Notes: a model not told the origin generated them from the sequence alone. A DNA stretch of 33,207 nt from Herpetosiphonaceae bacterium (GCA_036374795.1 DASUTC010000081.1:1-33207), one strand, 5' to 3'. Positions 23,682 through 32,180 are shown, numbered from the stretch's first letter. Made by a program: numbers and translations.

Positions 23682-24631
23682 CCCATACTTGATACCGCGC
23701 GCTCGGAGAGCCACTGCGCCATCAAGCCTTGAAACTCGCGCAGCCGATCCGGGCTCGGATACTGCCGCGCGAAGTAGGGCAGCGCGGCCAAATATTCGAG
23801 GCCCTGGTACAGCAAAATCCGCCTGGCCGCGTCGGCGGGCCACGGCTGCGCGCTCCGGTAGCCCGCCAGAAACGGCGCTTCCATCTCTGGATAGTGGCGA
23901 AAGACCCAGGCGTAGAGCTTTACAAAATCCCAGAGGCCATCGTAAAATCGCACGCTCTCGAAGTCGATAACGGTCTTGAACCTGCCCTCATGCACCAGCG
24001 TATTCGGCAAGTACAGGTCGCGGTGCGTAAACACCGGCGCGATGTCGGATGCAAGCTCGGCGATCATGCGGGCACAGCGCTCCTCGACGATCGCAAGCCG
24101 GTCGGGGGGCAGCACTGCCGCCTGCACATTCGACCGGATCAGGTCCGATAGGCGTGTGGCGCACAGATCCCGCCAGGAGGGCAGCACGTTCTCGCCCAGC
24201 GCATCCTCGGAGAAGGCCGCGCCTTCGATCCGATGCATCAGCGCGACCGCCCGCCCAAAATCGCAGGCAAACGCGCTGCGCTGCCGCGCCGACATCGCCG
24301 CCACGGCGGTCGTGCCATCCTCTCCCGGTATCCAGCGCTGGATATAGAAATGCTGGCCCAGCTCGTTGGGCGCGTGGCAGACCGCGACGATCTCCGGCAC
24401 GGGCTGTCCGTGTTGCAGCATGCGCTGCTGCGCGTGAATCTCATTCGCGAAGTAGTAGTCGGTCGGCTGCCGCGTGGCGATCTTGAGCAAGAACGCGCCC
24501 TGCTCTACCGTCCGCAGGTACCAGGCCGCGTGCCCAAAGCCGACGCTCAGCCTGCGCGCCTCGGCGATCGTGATCTGCGGCCCGATCCTCCGGCGCAACG
24601 CTTCGGCAACCGTCCCTGGCTCGTGGCTCAT
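23678..24631 (-). CDS. APH-family small-molecule kinase (phosphotransferase) 1
   Basis: A 317-residue protein with the aminoglycoside-phosphotransferase / choline-kinase fold. LLKIATRQ holds the ATP-binding Lys (Lys50). The catalytic loop HRDLYLPN has His203, Asp205 and Asn210, and VIDFE holds the metal-binding Asp223. These enzymes phosphorylate hydroxyls of sugars, choline, homoserine or antibiotics. It overlaps the amidohydrolase by 4 bp (ATGA) at its start and the SDR by 4 bp (GTGA) at its end, so the three are one coupled unit. A role as self-resistance kinase or as a biosynthetic sugar kinase cannot be separated from sequence. Confidence 0.88.
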   Translation of the reverse strand: MSHEPGTVAEALRRRIGPQITIAEARRLSVGFGHAAWYLRTVEQGAFLLKIATRQPTDYYFANEIHAQQRMLQHGQPVPEIVAVCHAPNELGQHFYIQRWIPGEDGTTAVAAMSARQRSAFACDFGRAVALMHRIEGAAFSEDALGENVLPSWRDLCATRLSDLIRSNVQAAVLPPDRLAIVEERCARMIAELASDIAPVFTHRDLYLPNTLVHEGRFKTVIDFESVRFYDGLWDFVKLYAWVFRHYPEMEAPFLAGYRSAQPWPADAARRILLYQGLEYLAALPYFARQYPSPDRLREFQGLMAQWLSERAVSSMG

Positions 24632-26022
24632 TCGGTCGACTCCTTTGAGATCGGCAGCACCGGAGCATGCAGCAGCCGCTCCCCGATGTGGCCCGTCGCG
24701 GCGCGCGCCTGCTGAAGAATCGCCTCGGCCTCGTCGATCAGCAGATGCCCGCGCTGGTAGAGCACGCGCCCGTCGATCATCGTCAGACAGACATCGGTGC
24801 AGCGGCAGACATAGACCAGGAGATCGTACGGATTATCGATGCCCATACACGCCAGCGGGTCAAGCGCGACCGCGATCAGATCGGCGGACTTGCCAGGCTC
24901 AAGCGAGCCGATCTGATCGTCCAGGCCAAGCGCCGCCGCTCCGCTCAACGTCGCCGCGCGCACAATCCACTCCGATGCCAGCTCCGGCAGGTGCGGCTGC
25001 GCCATGCGGCTGGCAAAGGCCAGCAGGTGCATCTCGTCGAACAGATCGTAGCGGCTGCTGGTCGCGGCGCTGTCCGTGCCCAGGCAAACCTCGACGCCGC
25101 CCGCGAGCAGATTATGCACAGGCGCAAGGCCGTTGCCCATGCGCAGATTCGTATGCGGGCAGAGCACCACGGAGCTGCCAGCCTGCCGCAGCAGCTCGAT
25201 GTCTCGATCGTCGAGCTGCGCGCAGTGGACCGCGCCGGTTCGGCTCGTCAGCAGATCCGCCTGATAGGCCGCGTCGACCGGGCTGCTCACGGCGTCGTTG
25301 TTCTCGTAGAACAGCCGCAGGCCCTCGCCCACCTCGGTGTAGGCTCGTGGCACCCGCTTGAAAAAATCCAGCTCCTCGCGCAGCTCGGCCAGATGGATGA
25401 ACACCCTGAGATCGCGCCGCGCTGCGTAGCGGCTGACCTCGCGCAGCCGTTCGGGCGCGAGGCTGTACACGGTATGCGGCATCAGACCAACCGAGAGCAG
25501 GCCGTCCTGCTGCGGCCCGGCGATCTCCGCCAGCAGCGCGTCGAGCGTTTCTAGCTGCGGTGTTTTGCGCTTGATGCTCAGCAGGCCCATCGTGCGCAGG
25601 CCCAGGGCAGCGCTCAGACGCGGCGTGTACAGGTAATGCCGGTCGACGACGGTGGCAACCGTGGTGATGCCAAAGCGGATCGATTCGAGCGCGCCGAAGG
25701 CGACCGCCGCGCGGGTATCTTCTTCGGTCAGCACTTGATGCTTGATCAGGCTGATCTGCTTCAAGGTCCAGAAGGCATCGCTGAAATCGAGTCGACCGCG
25801 CAGCAGGCTATAGTTCAAATGGCAGTGGGCGTTGACCAGGCCCGGCATGAGGATCGCCGGGCCGTACTCGCGCACCTCGGCACCGAGCTGCGGCGCGGAG
25901 TCTTGCGCGCCGACAAACACGATCCGGCTGCCTTCGACGACAACGCAGCCGCGCCGGATCGGAGGCGTGGCGATCGGCAGCACCCAATCTGCATTTAACT
26001 GAAGACGACCCGTGCGATCCAT
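24628..26022 (-). CDS. Amidohydrolase (TRZ/ATZ / SAH-deaminase-like)
   Basis: A 464-residue metal-dependent hydrolase of the cytosine-deaminase-like amidohydrolase group. Metal ligands are visible: HCH (His66, His68) in VNAHCHLNYSLLRG, His210 in FIHLAE, His266 in AVHCAQ and Asp317 in LGTDS. PHTNLRMGNG and the C-terminal LGSLEPGKSADLIAV are typical. Family members deaminate or dechlorinate ring nitrogen compounds or hydrolyse guanidino/amidine groups. The open frame extends to 26118, but those 32 residues are translated repeat. ATG 26022 has GGAGGA about 13 nt upstream and starts at the fold boundary. It is coupled to the downstream kinase gene. In an amino-sugar-type pathway it could deacetylate or deaminate an intermediate; this is inference. 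Confidence 0.9.
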   Translation of the reverse strand: MDRTGRLQLNADWVLPIATPPIRRGCVVVEGSRIVFVGAQDSAPQLGAEVREYGPAILMPGLVNAHCHLNYSLLRGRLDFSDAFWTLKQISLIKHQVLTEEDTRAAVAFGALESIRFGITTVATVVDRHYLYTPRLSAALGLRTMGLLSIKRKTPQLETLDALLAEIAGPQQDGLLSVGLMPHTVYSLAPERLREVSRYAARRDLRVFIHLAELREELDFFKRVPRAYTEVGEGLRLFYENNDAVSSPVDAAYQADLLTSRTGAVHCAQLDDRDIELLRQAGSSVVLCPHTNLRMGNGLAPVHNLLAGGVEVCLGTDSAATSSRYDLFDEMHLLAFASRMAQPHLPELASEWIVRAATLSGAAALGLDDQIGSLEPGKSADLIAVALDPLACMGIDNPYDLLVYVCRCTDVCLTMIDGRVLYQRGHLLIDEAEAILQQARAATGHIGERLLHAPVLPISKESTE

Positions 26023-26039
26023 GTAGCGCTGTGCTCCTC

Positions 26040-26152
26040 CAGAGAACAACGAAACCGGGTGCCATGCGGGTGCCAGACCCAAAGGGTACCCCGGCATGGG
26101 CGCCCGGCGCACAAACATCGTATCCTTTGTTCTTTGTTTCGCTGTTCTCGCT
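26040..26152. repeat. Repeat copy with terminal inverted repeats (MITE-like)
   Basis: About 110 bp bounded by GAGAACAACGAAAC (26042-26055) and its near-perfect inverse GTTTCGCTGTTCTC (26136-26149, 13 of 14). Inside are GGGTGCC words, a CCCAAAGGG dyad and the complementary CCCCGGCATGGGCGCCCGG segment, so much of it can fold back. The left 33 bp match the inverse of 31116-31147 with one base missing there. It lies in the gap upstream of the amidohydrolase. Confidence 0.75.
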
Positions 26153-26166
26153 ATGAGCCCCAGCCG

Positions 26167-27291
26167 TCAGGCATCGGCCAGCAGCTCAAGCCGATTTTTA
26201 GAGCGCAGCCGCTCGCGCATCGTGCCGCGCCAGCGGTCGGCGGTCGTGCCCGACGGCTTCAGGCTTGAAAGCCAATCCTCGCTCACGGCATCCTGCATCG
26301 CAAGCACCTCCACCATATCGGTGCCAAACGCGCGATCGATATGCGCCAGCACCCAGATCACCGGCTGCACGATGTTATAGCTGCGCAGCAGATCGGCGAA
26401 TGCCTGCGTGTGCAGCTCAGGATGCCGCTGCCAGAACAAGATGATGTCGGCGCATTTGATCAGGTTCACGTCGGCGTTGGTGCTCCACAGCCTGACAAAC
26501 CAGGCCTCGCGGAAGAAATGCAGGATCGTAAAAAGGAAGTGGTACGACGGCCCGAAGACCGGCAGTTGCACATCGTCGATCTGCGGGATCGGCTGGTAGG
26601 CTCGCGTCTGAAAGGCGTCGTCCAGCGGAATCTCGTACTCGCTATTGGTCCAGGTCATCGAAAACGCAAAATCGACGACCGTCGTCGGCACGAAGCGATC
26701 GTTATTCAGCTTGATCAGCTTGGGCAGATGATCAGGACTCATCTGGTAGATCAGTTTCTCCTTGCGCGTGACGGGCAGGGCGCGACCTTTGGCCCAGTCG
26801 CGCCGTCCCTCGGCGTAGCCAAGGCCGCCCATGATCTCGACGATGCGATCTTTGTAGTCGTGCTTCAGCATGAAATCAAGATCGCCCATGTAGCGCGCGC
26901 CCGATCCGTGGTAGATCGTCGACTCGAACGCGATGCCCTTGGTCGCGACGATCGGGATCGACGCCTCGGCAAAGGCTGTGACGATCCGCGCGGCCTCGCG
27001 GCGGTAGATCTCGATCTCATACAGGCCCAGGCGCATCGCGTTGATCATCGTATGCTTGATGTAGCGCGGCACTTCCTCGATCATATCGGTCTGCTCAAGA
27101 TGATACGTGAGCAGCCGCAGAGTCTTATGTCGAATCGCCTGCTCCAGCAGCTCGCCCCAGTTGAGCATCGGCATTTTGACGAGCTGCTCGAAGAGCTGCC
27201 GCTCCTCAGGCGTAGCAAGTCCTCTACAGGATAGCTCAAGCAGCGCCCATTCGGGGCCGAGCTGAAGATCCGGTACGTATGCCTGTCCCAT
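26167..27291 (-). CDS. Nucleotidyltransferase-fold protein (NTP_transf_5-like) A
   Basis: A 374-residue protein resembling the uncharacterised nucleotidyltransferase family PF14907. The core reads IPIVATKGIAFESTIYHGSGARYMGDLDFML, with Lys118 and the metal-binding pair Asp137/Asp139 (GDLDF), preceded by a helical N-terminal domain. A YHFLFTILHFFREAW-type helix lies further on, as in MNT-like folds. Family members are predicted to transfer a nucleotide to a small molecule or protein and often sit in polysaccharide, exosortase-related or modified-peptide loci. ATG 27291 has GAGGAG about 9 nt upstream. It lies 38 bp after the DegT aminotransferase. A second, divergent family member lies two genes upstream. 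No substrate can be assigned. Confidence 0.75.
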   Translation of the reverse strand: MGQAYVPDLQLGPEWALLELSCRGLATPEERQLFEQLVKMPMLNWGELLEQAIRHKTLRLLTYHLEQTDMIEEVPRYIKHTMINAMRLGLYEIEIYRREAARIVTAFAEASIPIVATKGIAFESTIYHGSGARYMGDLDFMLKHDYKDRIVEIMGGLGYAEGRRDWAKGRALPVTRKEKLIYQMSPDHLPKLIKLNNDRFVPTTVVDFAFSMTWTNSEYEIPLDDAFQTRAYQPIPQIDDVQLPVFGPSYHFLFTILHFFREAWFVRLWSTNADVNLIKCADIILFWQRHPELHTQAFADLLRSYNIVQPVIWVLAHIDRAFGTDMVEVLAMQDAVSEDWLSSLKPSGTTADRWRGTMRERLRSKNRLELLADA

Positions 27292-27329
27292 CGTCTCGCT
27301 CCTCTACACACATGACCACAGCCTAGGGG

Positions 27330-28445
27330 CTATTGCACCATCGCGGCGAACGCTTCTACGACATCCTGCCAGTAGTCCAATTCATGCAGCAAATACGGGT
27401 GAAAAATACCGATCACGCTCGTCTGGGCCGCGCGCGCGACCGGATACGACCGATCGATCGCGTACTGGTTGAAGAGACGCTTCTCGTCGGCGAGGCAGTT
27501 GTAGCCCGGAATAAAGGGCAGTTGGCGCTGCCTGGCACGGTCGAGCAGCGCATCTCGATCGTCTCCGGCGGCCTCGTAGCGGAACGAGTACATGTACTGC
27601 GCACGGCACGTCACCTGCGGATACGGCTTGAGCATGCTGCATCCGGGGATCGTCGGCAGCGTCTGCTCCAAAAAATCGATCACGCGCGCGCGCTGCTCGC
27701 ACAGTGCGTTCAGCACGTCCAGCTGTGGCAGCAGCATCGCCGCCGCGAGATCCGCGAGCATATAGTTGCCGCCGAGGATGCCACGGCGATTGACGCCGCC
27801 GCCCACGCCCCGCCCGCGATGCACGATCGCGTAGCATGTTTCGTACAGCTCCTCGTCCGAGGTGGTGATGATGCCGCCCTGCCCGCTGCTCATCAGCTTC
27901 GCGCCGCCGAAGCTAAAAAATCCGGCCACGCCCCAGCTTCCGACGCCCCGACCGGCATAGCTCGCACCGTGCGCCTGCGCACAGTCCTCGATGAGCTGAA
28001 CCTGCGCCGCGCGACACAGCTCGGCCAGACGATCTAGTCGCGCGACGGAGCCGCTGATATGCACGGCGATGACCGCCTTCACATCGGTAAGATCGAGCGC
28101 CGCAAGCTGATCGAGATCCAGCGTCAGCGTGTCGGGATCGACATCGACAAAGACCGGCGTCGCTCCGGCCTGCACCACGTTGTAGACCGGCGAGTAAAAG
28201 CTGTAGGCCGGAAGCACCACGTTATCGCCGGGTCCGATGCCAAGGCCGCGCAGCAGAACGTCGAGCGCCAGCGTCGCGTTACACGTGGCAAGTCCAAAGC
28301 GGGCATCGTGCATCCGGGCAAAGCGCGTCTCCAGCTCACGAACGGCAGCGCCCTGGCTGTGCCACCACTGGCCCGACTGGAACGACTGGCGGATCGACTC
28401 AAGGATCGCCTCCTCGTTCGGCGGCCAGTGCTCATACCGCTTCAC
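27330..28445 (-). CDS. DegT/DnrJ/EryC1/StrS family aminotransferase
   Basis: A 371-residue PLP-dependent sugar aminotransferase. Numbering from the chosen start: LPAYSFYSP, a VDVDPDT strand, EDCAQAHGA (153-161) with the PLP-pyridine Asp, and FFSFGGAKLMSSGQGG with Schiff-base Lys183. Family members usually have SFH/SFN..K....GEGG; here Gln replaces Glu in GEGG, a mild oddity. It transfers an amino group to a keto sugar or keto-cyclitol. An upstream TTG (28469) would also fit, but GTG 28445 has GGGAGG 7 nt before it and gives a standard length, overlapping the upstream gene by 14 bp. Together with the SDR and kinases it points to amino-sugar or aminocyclitol chemistry. Confidence 0.87.
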   Translation of the reverse strand: MKRYEHWPPNEEAILESIRQSFQSGQWWHSQGAAVRELETRFARMHDARFGLATCNATLALDVLLRGLGIGPGDNVVLPAYSFYSPVYNVVQAGATPVFVDVDPDTLTLDLDQLAALDLTDVKAVIAVHISGSVARLDRLAELCRAAQVQLIEDCAQAHGASYAGRGVGSWGVAGFFSFGGAKLMSSGQGGIITTSDEELYETCYAIVHRGRGVGGGVNRRGILGGNYMLADLAAAMLLPQLDVLNALCEQRARVIDFLEQTLPTIPGCSMLKPYPQVTCRAQYMYSFRYEAAGDDRDALLDRARQRQLPFIPGYNCLADEKRLFNQYAIDRSYPVARAAQTSVIGIFHPYLLHELDYWQDVVEAFAAMVQ

Positions 28446-29865
28446 GGATCGCCTCCCGCGCCGCGACAAGCTGCCGCACCAGCGCTCGGCCCGCTTCGAT
28501 CTGGCGCGGATCGAGGATGTAATCGATCGTCGGCAGGTAGGCGTGCCGGTTGCTCAGGATCAGCCCGACATGCTCGTCTTCGACGTAGACGAGCCTGCCC
28601 TGGCCGTACGTATGCTGCGCCACGGGCAACCTCGGCGGCTCGGCCAGGCCCTCTACCGCCGCCAACTCGTAGAGCCGGACGCACGTTCTGGGTGTCACGC
28701 CACCGGCGAGCAGCTTCGGCGTCGAGATCAGCGCCAGGGCCAGCCGCTCCTGCCGGGTACGTGGCCTCAGCGCCAGATCGAAGCTGCGCGTGTAGTAGAC
28801 CAGGCACTCGAACGCGCCTTGCAGGCTGTGCCATCGCTTGCCGGTGCGCGAGCGCTCGGCCTGATAGTTGTAGATCGCATTCACGGCGGCGCGCAGATAG
28901 CGGCTGCGCCGATAGAAGCGCCAGAGCCGCGTGTGTCTGGCCGATCTCAGCACCTTGAGCGCCTGCCGCGCCTGCGCCTGGATCGTCGGATGATCGTACA
29001 GGGCCGCGACGCGCTGAATCACGTGCCGCATAATGCCGTCGAGGTGGCTCCGCGCCGCGAGACTCGCAACCTCGTTCCAGTCCAACCGCGCGTTGAGCAG
29101 GATCGCCGCGACGTCGTTCACGTCTTTGACCAGCACATAGCCGTGCGACAGTAGGTGCGCGAACAGGATGATCAGCGCGTAGGACGGCTTCAGCACCAGG
29201 AGTTCGACGCCGCGCACCGTGACCGGCAGCGCGTGCTGCCATAGATCCTCGTCCAGGTAGCCGGAGTAGCCGATTGAGTAGTAGGTGTAGTGGACATCGA
29301 AGCGCAGCCGGTGGCGCTGCTTCACGTTGAGCAGGTTGATCTGGCCGTAGACTCTGCCCGCCGCATCTTGCTTGAACCATGAGATCTCTTTCTCGTGCTG
29401 CGTGTAGCCCTGATCGATCATCCACTCGTAAAAGACATAGGCATCTTCGACCGTGCGAAACATGAAATCGACATCGTTGGTCAGCCGCTCGTACGGCGCG
29501 GGATAGAACCGACCGACCGAGTAGCCTTTGATCAGCAGGATCTCGATGCCTAGCTCGCGCCGGGCAGCCACGACGATCTCCAGCATCTCGTCGAACGACG
29601 CATCACGGCGGCCAATCCGATCATCGCACATGGCTTTGAGTTGCTCCAGCGCCTCGGCTGCTACGCTGCCCGGCCAGCGCGTACTGGCCTCGATCAGGTT
29701 GTGATAGACGATGCTGACCGTCTTCGGATTGTCGAGAAACCGCTGAAGCAGCGCCGGTCGCTGCCGGAACACGTCGACCGCCCGACGCGCCTGCTCCCAA
29801 TCCCGCTCCGTCAGCAGCAGGCGGCTCAATGTCTCGAAAGTAAAATCTGCTTGTAAACGGTCCAT
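28432..29865 (-). CDS. Nucleotidyltransferase-fold protein (NTP_transf_5-like) B
   Basis: A 477-residue relative of the nucleotidyltransferase-fold protein at 26167-27291. The core is GIEILLIKGYSVGRFYPAPYERLTNDVDFMF, with Lys113 and the Asp pair 131/133. A long all-alpha N-terminal region precedes it, and the C-terminal ~150 residues have no counterpart in the shorter protein. The open frame runs to 29907 by a TTG, but its first 14 residues (LELETRK...) are translated repeat, so ATG 29865 is preferred although no good ribosome-binding site is seen. Its stop lies inside the start of the aminotransferase gene, indicating coupling. Function unknown; nucleotide transfer to a pathway intermediate or carrier is the family-based guess. 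Confidence 0.7.
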   Translation of the reverse strand: MDRLQADFTFETLSRLLLTERDWEQARRAVDVFRQRPALLQRFLDNPKTVSIVYHNLIEASTRWPGSVAAEALEQLKAMCDDRIGRRDASFDEMLEIVVAARRELGIEILLIKGYSVGRFYPAPYERLTNDVDFMFRTVEDAYVFYEWMIDQGYTQHEKEISWFKQDAAGRVYGQINLLNVKQRHRLRFDVHYTYYSIGYSGYLDEDLWQHALPVTVRGVELLVLKPSYALIILFAHLLSHGYVLVKDVNDVAAILLNARLDWNEVASLAARSHLDGIMRHVIQRVAALYDHPTIQAQARQALKVLRSARHTRLWRFYRRSRYLRAAVNAIYNYQAERSRTGKRWHSLQGAFECLVYYTRSFDLALRPRTRQERLALALISTPKLLAGGVTPRTCVRLYELAAVEGLAEPPRLPVAQHTYGQGRLVYVEDEHVGLILSNRHAYLPTIDYILDPRQIEAGRALVRQLVAAREAIREAV

Positions 29866-29881
29866 CCGATCGGACACAGGC

Positions 29882-29983
29882 TTCCTCGTTTCGAGCTCCA
29901 AGTTCAACGTTGTTCGTCCTCGGTTCTTGGTTCTTAGTTCTCTCTTTTTGTTCTGTTGTTCTTTGTTCTGCGCCCCCGGCTAG
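29882..29983 (-). repeat. Intergenic heptad repeat copy
   Basis: On the minus strand: GGGGGCGCAG core remnant, GAACAAAGAACAACAGAAC, AACTAAGAACCAAGAACC, then GTTGAACTTGGAGCTCGAAAC. The module order is the same as in other copies. It separates the HPr-kinase-like gene from nucleotidyltransferase B. Confidence 0.8.
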
Positions 29984-30981
29984 CTCGTCGCCAGCGAGAC
30001 TATGAGCTTCGCGCCGTCCACCAGCGAAGAGAACGATTGGTGCAGCACGTAGGCGGGTACTCGCTCGACCAGCGCTTCGAGCTGCTCGTTCAGGTAGGCC
30101 CGATCGGGAAAGGTGTAGTAGTCGTGCAGGAAAAGGTTGTATTTATCGGGCACCGGCTCCAGATTTTGCCTGAGCAGCTCAAGAGCTTCCGCTTTCGGCA
30201 GCGGCTCAAGATACGCGCCTCTGGAGTCGCGCGGTAAAAAGCGCGGAAACACAAAAAAGCGCAGATCGGCCTCAGGCGAAACCGCGCGGCCACAGGCGGC
30301 GGCCAGCTCCTTCGGGTAAAAAAAGTAGCGCGGCGGGTTTTCGATTCGGTTGCTTGGATGCCGCAGGTCATGCCGCAGATCGCGCATCCTTGGATGCGCC
30401 GCCTCCAGCGCGTCGACTGTGTCGAAGCGGATGCCGACTACGCGCGGCCAGCCCAGCGTGCGCGGCGTGCCGAGCCAGGGCAGCACGGTCAGATCGTCGT
30501 TGTTGACGAAGTTGACACCCTCCTGCGACAGCGCCGCGAGCGTCGAGGATGTTTTACCCGCGCATTTGTGCCCCAGGTAGGCCACGCCCGCGCCAGCGAC
30601 ATCGACCATCGCGCCGTGCAAAAAGAGCGCTCTGGCCTCGTACAGCTCGACCCGCAGCACGTTTCTGATCATCCGCAGCGTGTTCTGCACCTGCCACTCG
30701 CGCGACTCAAAATCAAGCATGATCCATCGCGCAGCGGCATTGACAAACGTCTCGCGCAGCGGCTCGCCCGGCGACTCTTCGAGTAGACGCTGGAAGCCGA
30801 GATCTGGCGGTGTAGCCTCGCGACCGCACGAGACGGTCCAGACGCCGGGGAGCGGCCCGTCGACCCGCCGCATCGGGATGTAGATCTCCGCCAGATCTTC
30901 CAGCTCGGCGATCATGTCACGCTCGGCGGCAACGACGATCTTGGCGTCATAGCGATGGAACAATGCATACTCTAGAGTCAT
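29980..30981 (-). CDS. HPr-kinase-like P-loop protein
   Basis: A 333-residue protein with a C-terminal half like the HPr serine kinase/phosphorylase fold. FLHGAMVDVAGAGVAYLGHKCAGKTSS contains the P-loop GHKCAGKT (about 137-144), followed by GVNFVNNDDLTVLP (acidic pair Asp162/163 at the expected Mg/catalytic position). The N-terminal ~110 residues are not HPrK-like. True HprK uses a capture loop on HPr; no HPr gene is here. Such HPrK-like proteins occur beside lasso-peptide genes (phosphorylating the peptide's C-terminal Ser in paeninodin) and beside nucleotidyltransferase-fold genes in other loci. Start ATG 30981 with GGGAG about 9 nt upstream; the frame to 31014 is repeat-derived. The substrate could be a peptide, protein or small molecule. 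Confidence 0.8.
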   Translation of the reverse strand: MTLEYALFHRYDAKIVVAAERDMIAELEDLAEIYIPMRRVDGPLPGVWTVSCGREATPPDLGFQRLLEESPGEPLRETFVNAAARWIMLDFESREWQVQNTLRMIRNVLRVELYEARALFLHGAMVDVAGAGVAYLGHKCAGKTSSTLAALSQEGVNFVNNDDLTVLPWLGTPRTLGWPRVVGIRFDTVDALEAAHPRMRDLRHDLRHPSNRIENPPRYFFYPKELAAACGRAVSPEADLRFFVFPRFLPRDSRGAYLEPLPKAEALELLRQNLEPVPDKYNLFLHDYYTFPDRAYLNEQLEALVERVPAYVLHQSFSSLVDGAKLIVSLATS

Positions 30982-30985
30982 CTGA

Positions 30986-31152
30986 CGCTCCCGGTTTCGA
31001 GCTTCGAGTTTCAAGTTTCAAGTTTCAAGTTTCGAGCTTCCTTAGTTCTTGGTTCTCAGCGCTTGGTTCTTCCCTTGTTCCTTTATTCATTTGCTCTCTG
31101 TGCGCCCTCTGGGCATGGCACCCGCATGGCACCCGGTTCGTTGTTCTTTCGT
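30986..31152 (-). repeat. Longest, most complete intergenic repeat copy
   Basis: On the minus strand the full module order is seen: AGAACAACGAACCGGGTGCC-type box, GC core (GCCCAGAGGGCGCAC), AAAGGAACAAGGGAAGAACC, GAGAACCAAGAACT, then four GAAACTT units and CTCGAAGCTCGAAACCG. It is the best reference copy for defining the family. Confidence 0.85.
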
Positions 31153-31159
31153 CCCATGC

Positions 31160-32176
31160 TCAGCCAACATCGAGACAGCCCGGCAGCATCTCGCGCTGCG
31201 CCTCGATCGCGCTCAGGACACTCAGCCAGTACTGCACCGCACGATCGACCTCAGCCGCGCCTTTATGCCGCGCCAGCGTCATCAGGTAGCCATAATCGGG
31301 CAACTGCGAAATAAGCATCATCGCAGGGATCGACTGGCGCTCAGCCGGAGCAAGCGGCGCTGTCGTCGCCTGGTAGCGCTGCATGAAACAGCGAATCCGG
31401 TCGGGCCGCAAAACATACCCGCCGCGACCCTGGCGCGCCAGCATCAGCAGCGCAAAGGCCACATCGTAGGCGCGTGGCCGCAGATCGGCGAACTCGAAAT
31501 CAAAGATTGCCACAAGCCGATCGCCGCGATACTTCATGTTCAGCCCGTGAAAATCGCCGTGAGTCCACAGCGTCGGCAGCGTGGTGTAGACCGACCACGG
31601 CAGCCACTCGCGGACCAGACCGGCAAACGCGGCGAAGCGGCTCCAGGCGTCGCGCCACAGATCGGCGCGCTCCGCGCAGCCCGCAGCGATCCGCCAGGTC
31701 GCATCCAGCAGCCGCTCCGGCGCTTTCCACCACAGCTCGATCGATTGGTCGTAGCCGCAGTAGCTCGCTGGCCGGATCTGCCCGGCGCAGGCGTGGATCG
31801 CTCCCAGGCACCTTGCCGCCTCGACGGTATGCCGGAGATTGGCGTAGTCGTAGCTCTCGCCCGCGATGAACTCGTCGCACTGCCACAGCAGCCCGGCCCG
31901 CCCGACGATCAGCTCGCCGGAGCGCGCGGCGTAGCTCCGTGGCACCGGCACGCCCAGCCGAGATAGCGTTTGCTGCACATCGCTCAAGCAGCGAAGCCGC
32001 TCCAGGCGCGGGTCGCGGCGACAGCACCGCAACAAATAGTGCTGATCGCCAGCCGTGATCCAGAACGACGCATTGGGCGAAGCGCTGTCGAGCCGCCGCG
32101 CGCCGTCGAACGTGGCGACACCAAACTCCGCCAGCACGCTCCCGATGAGCGTATCCGAAAACGCCGCGTCTACCAT
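31160..32176 (-). CDS. APH-family small-molecule kinase (phosphotransferase) 2
   Basis: A 338-residue aminoglycoside-phosphotransferase/homoserine-kinase-II-like protein. LLRCC is the ATP-lysine-strand equivalent, with Arg50 where Lys is common. The catalytic HGDFHGLN has His206, Asp208, Asn213, and IFDFEFADLRPRAYD has the metal Asp226. It is distinct in sequence from the kinase at 23678-24631. It starts 4 bp after the stop of the TIM-barrel isomerase, so the two are co-translated, which favours a biosynthetic kinase acting on the isomerase product over a stand-alone resistance gene; this is inference. A large repeat follows its 3' end. Confidence 0.87.
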   Translation of the reverse strand: MVDAAFSDTLIGSVLAEFGVATFDGARRLDSASPNASFWITAGDQHYLLRCCRRDPRLERLRCLSDVQQTLSRLGVPVPRSYAARSGELIVGRAGLLWQCDEFIAGESYDYANLRHTVEAARCLGAIHACAGQIRPASYCGYDQSIELWWKAPERLLDATWRIAAGCAERADLWRDAWSRFAAFAGLVREWLPWSVYTTLPTLWTHGDFHGLNMKYRGDRLVAIFDFEFADLRPRAYDVAFALLMLARQGRGGYVLRPDRIRCFMQRYQATTAPLAPAERQSIPAMMLISQLPDYGYLMTLARHKGAAEVDRAVQYWLSVLSAIEAQREMLPGCLDVG

Positions 32177-32180
32177 GCCG

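Noticed and set aside
23682-23843. N-terminal extension of the SDR
   Set aside because: Lies inside the kinase gene, has no SDR homology, and the GTGA-coupled start gives the normal family length.
28442-29425. 327-residue minus-strand frame inside nucleotidyltransferase B
   Set aside because: Same strand but another frame; Ala/Arg-rich composition without motifs, while the 28432-29865 frame has the Asp-pair core.
30986-31152. Tandem repeats considered as a CRISPR array
   Set aside because: Units are 7 bp without unique spacers, and no cas genes are present.
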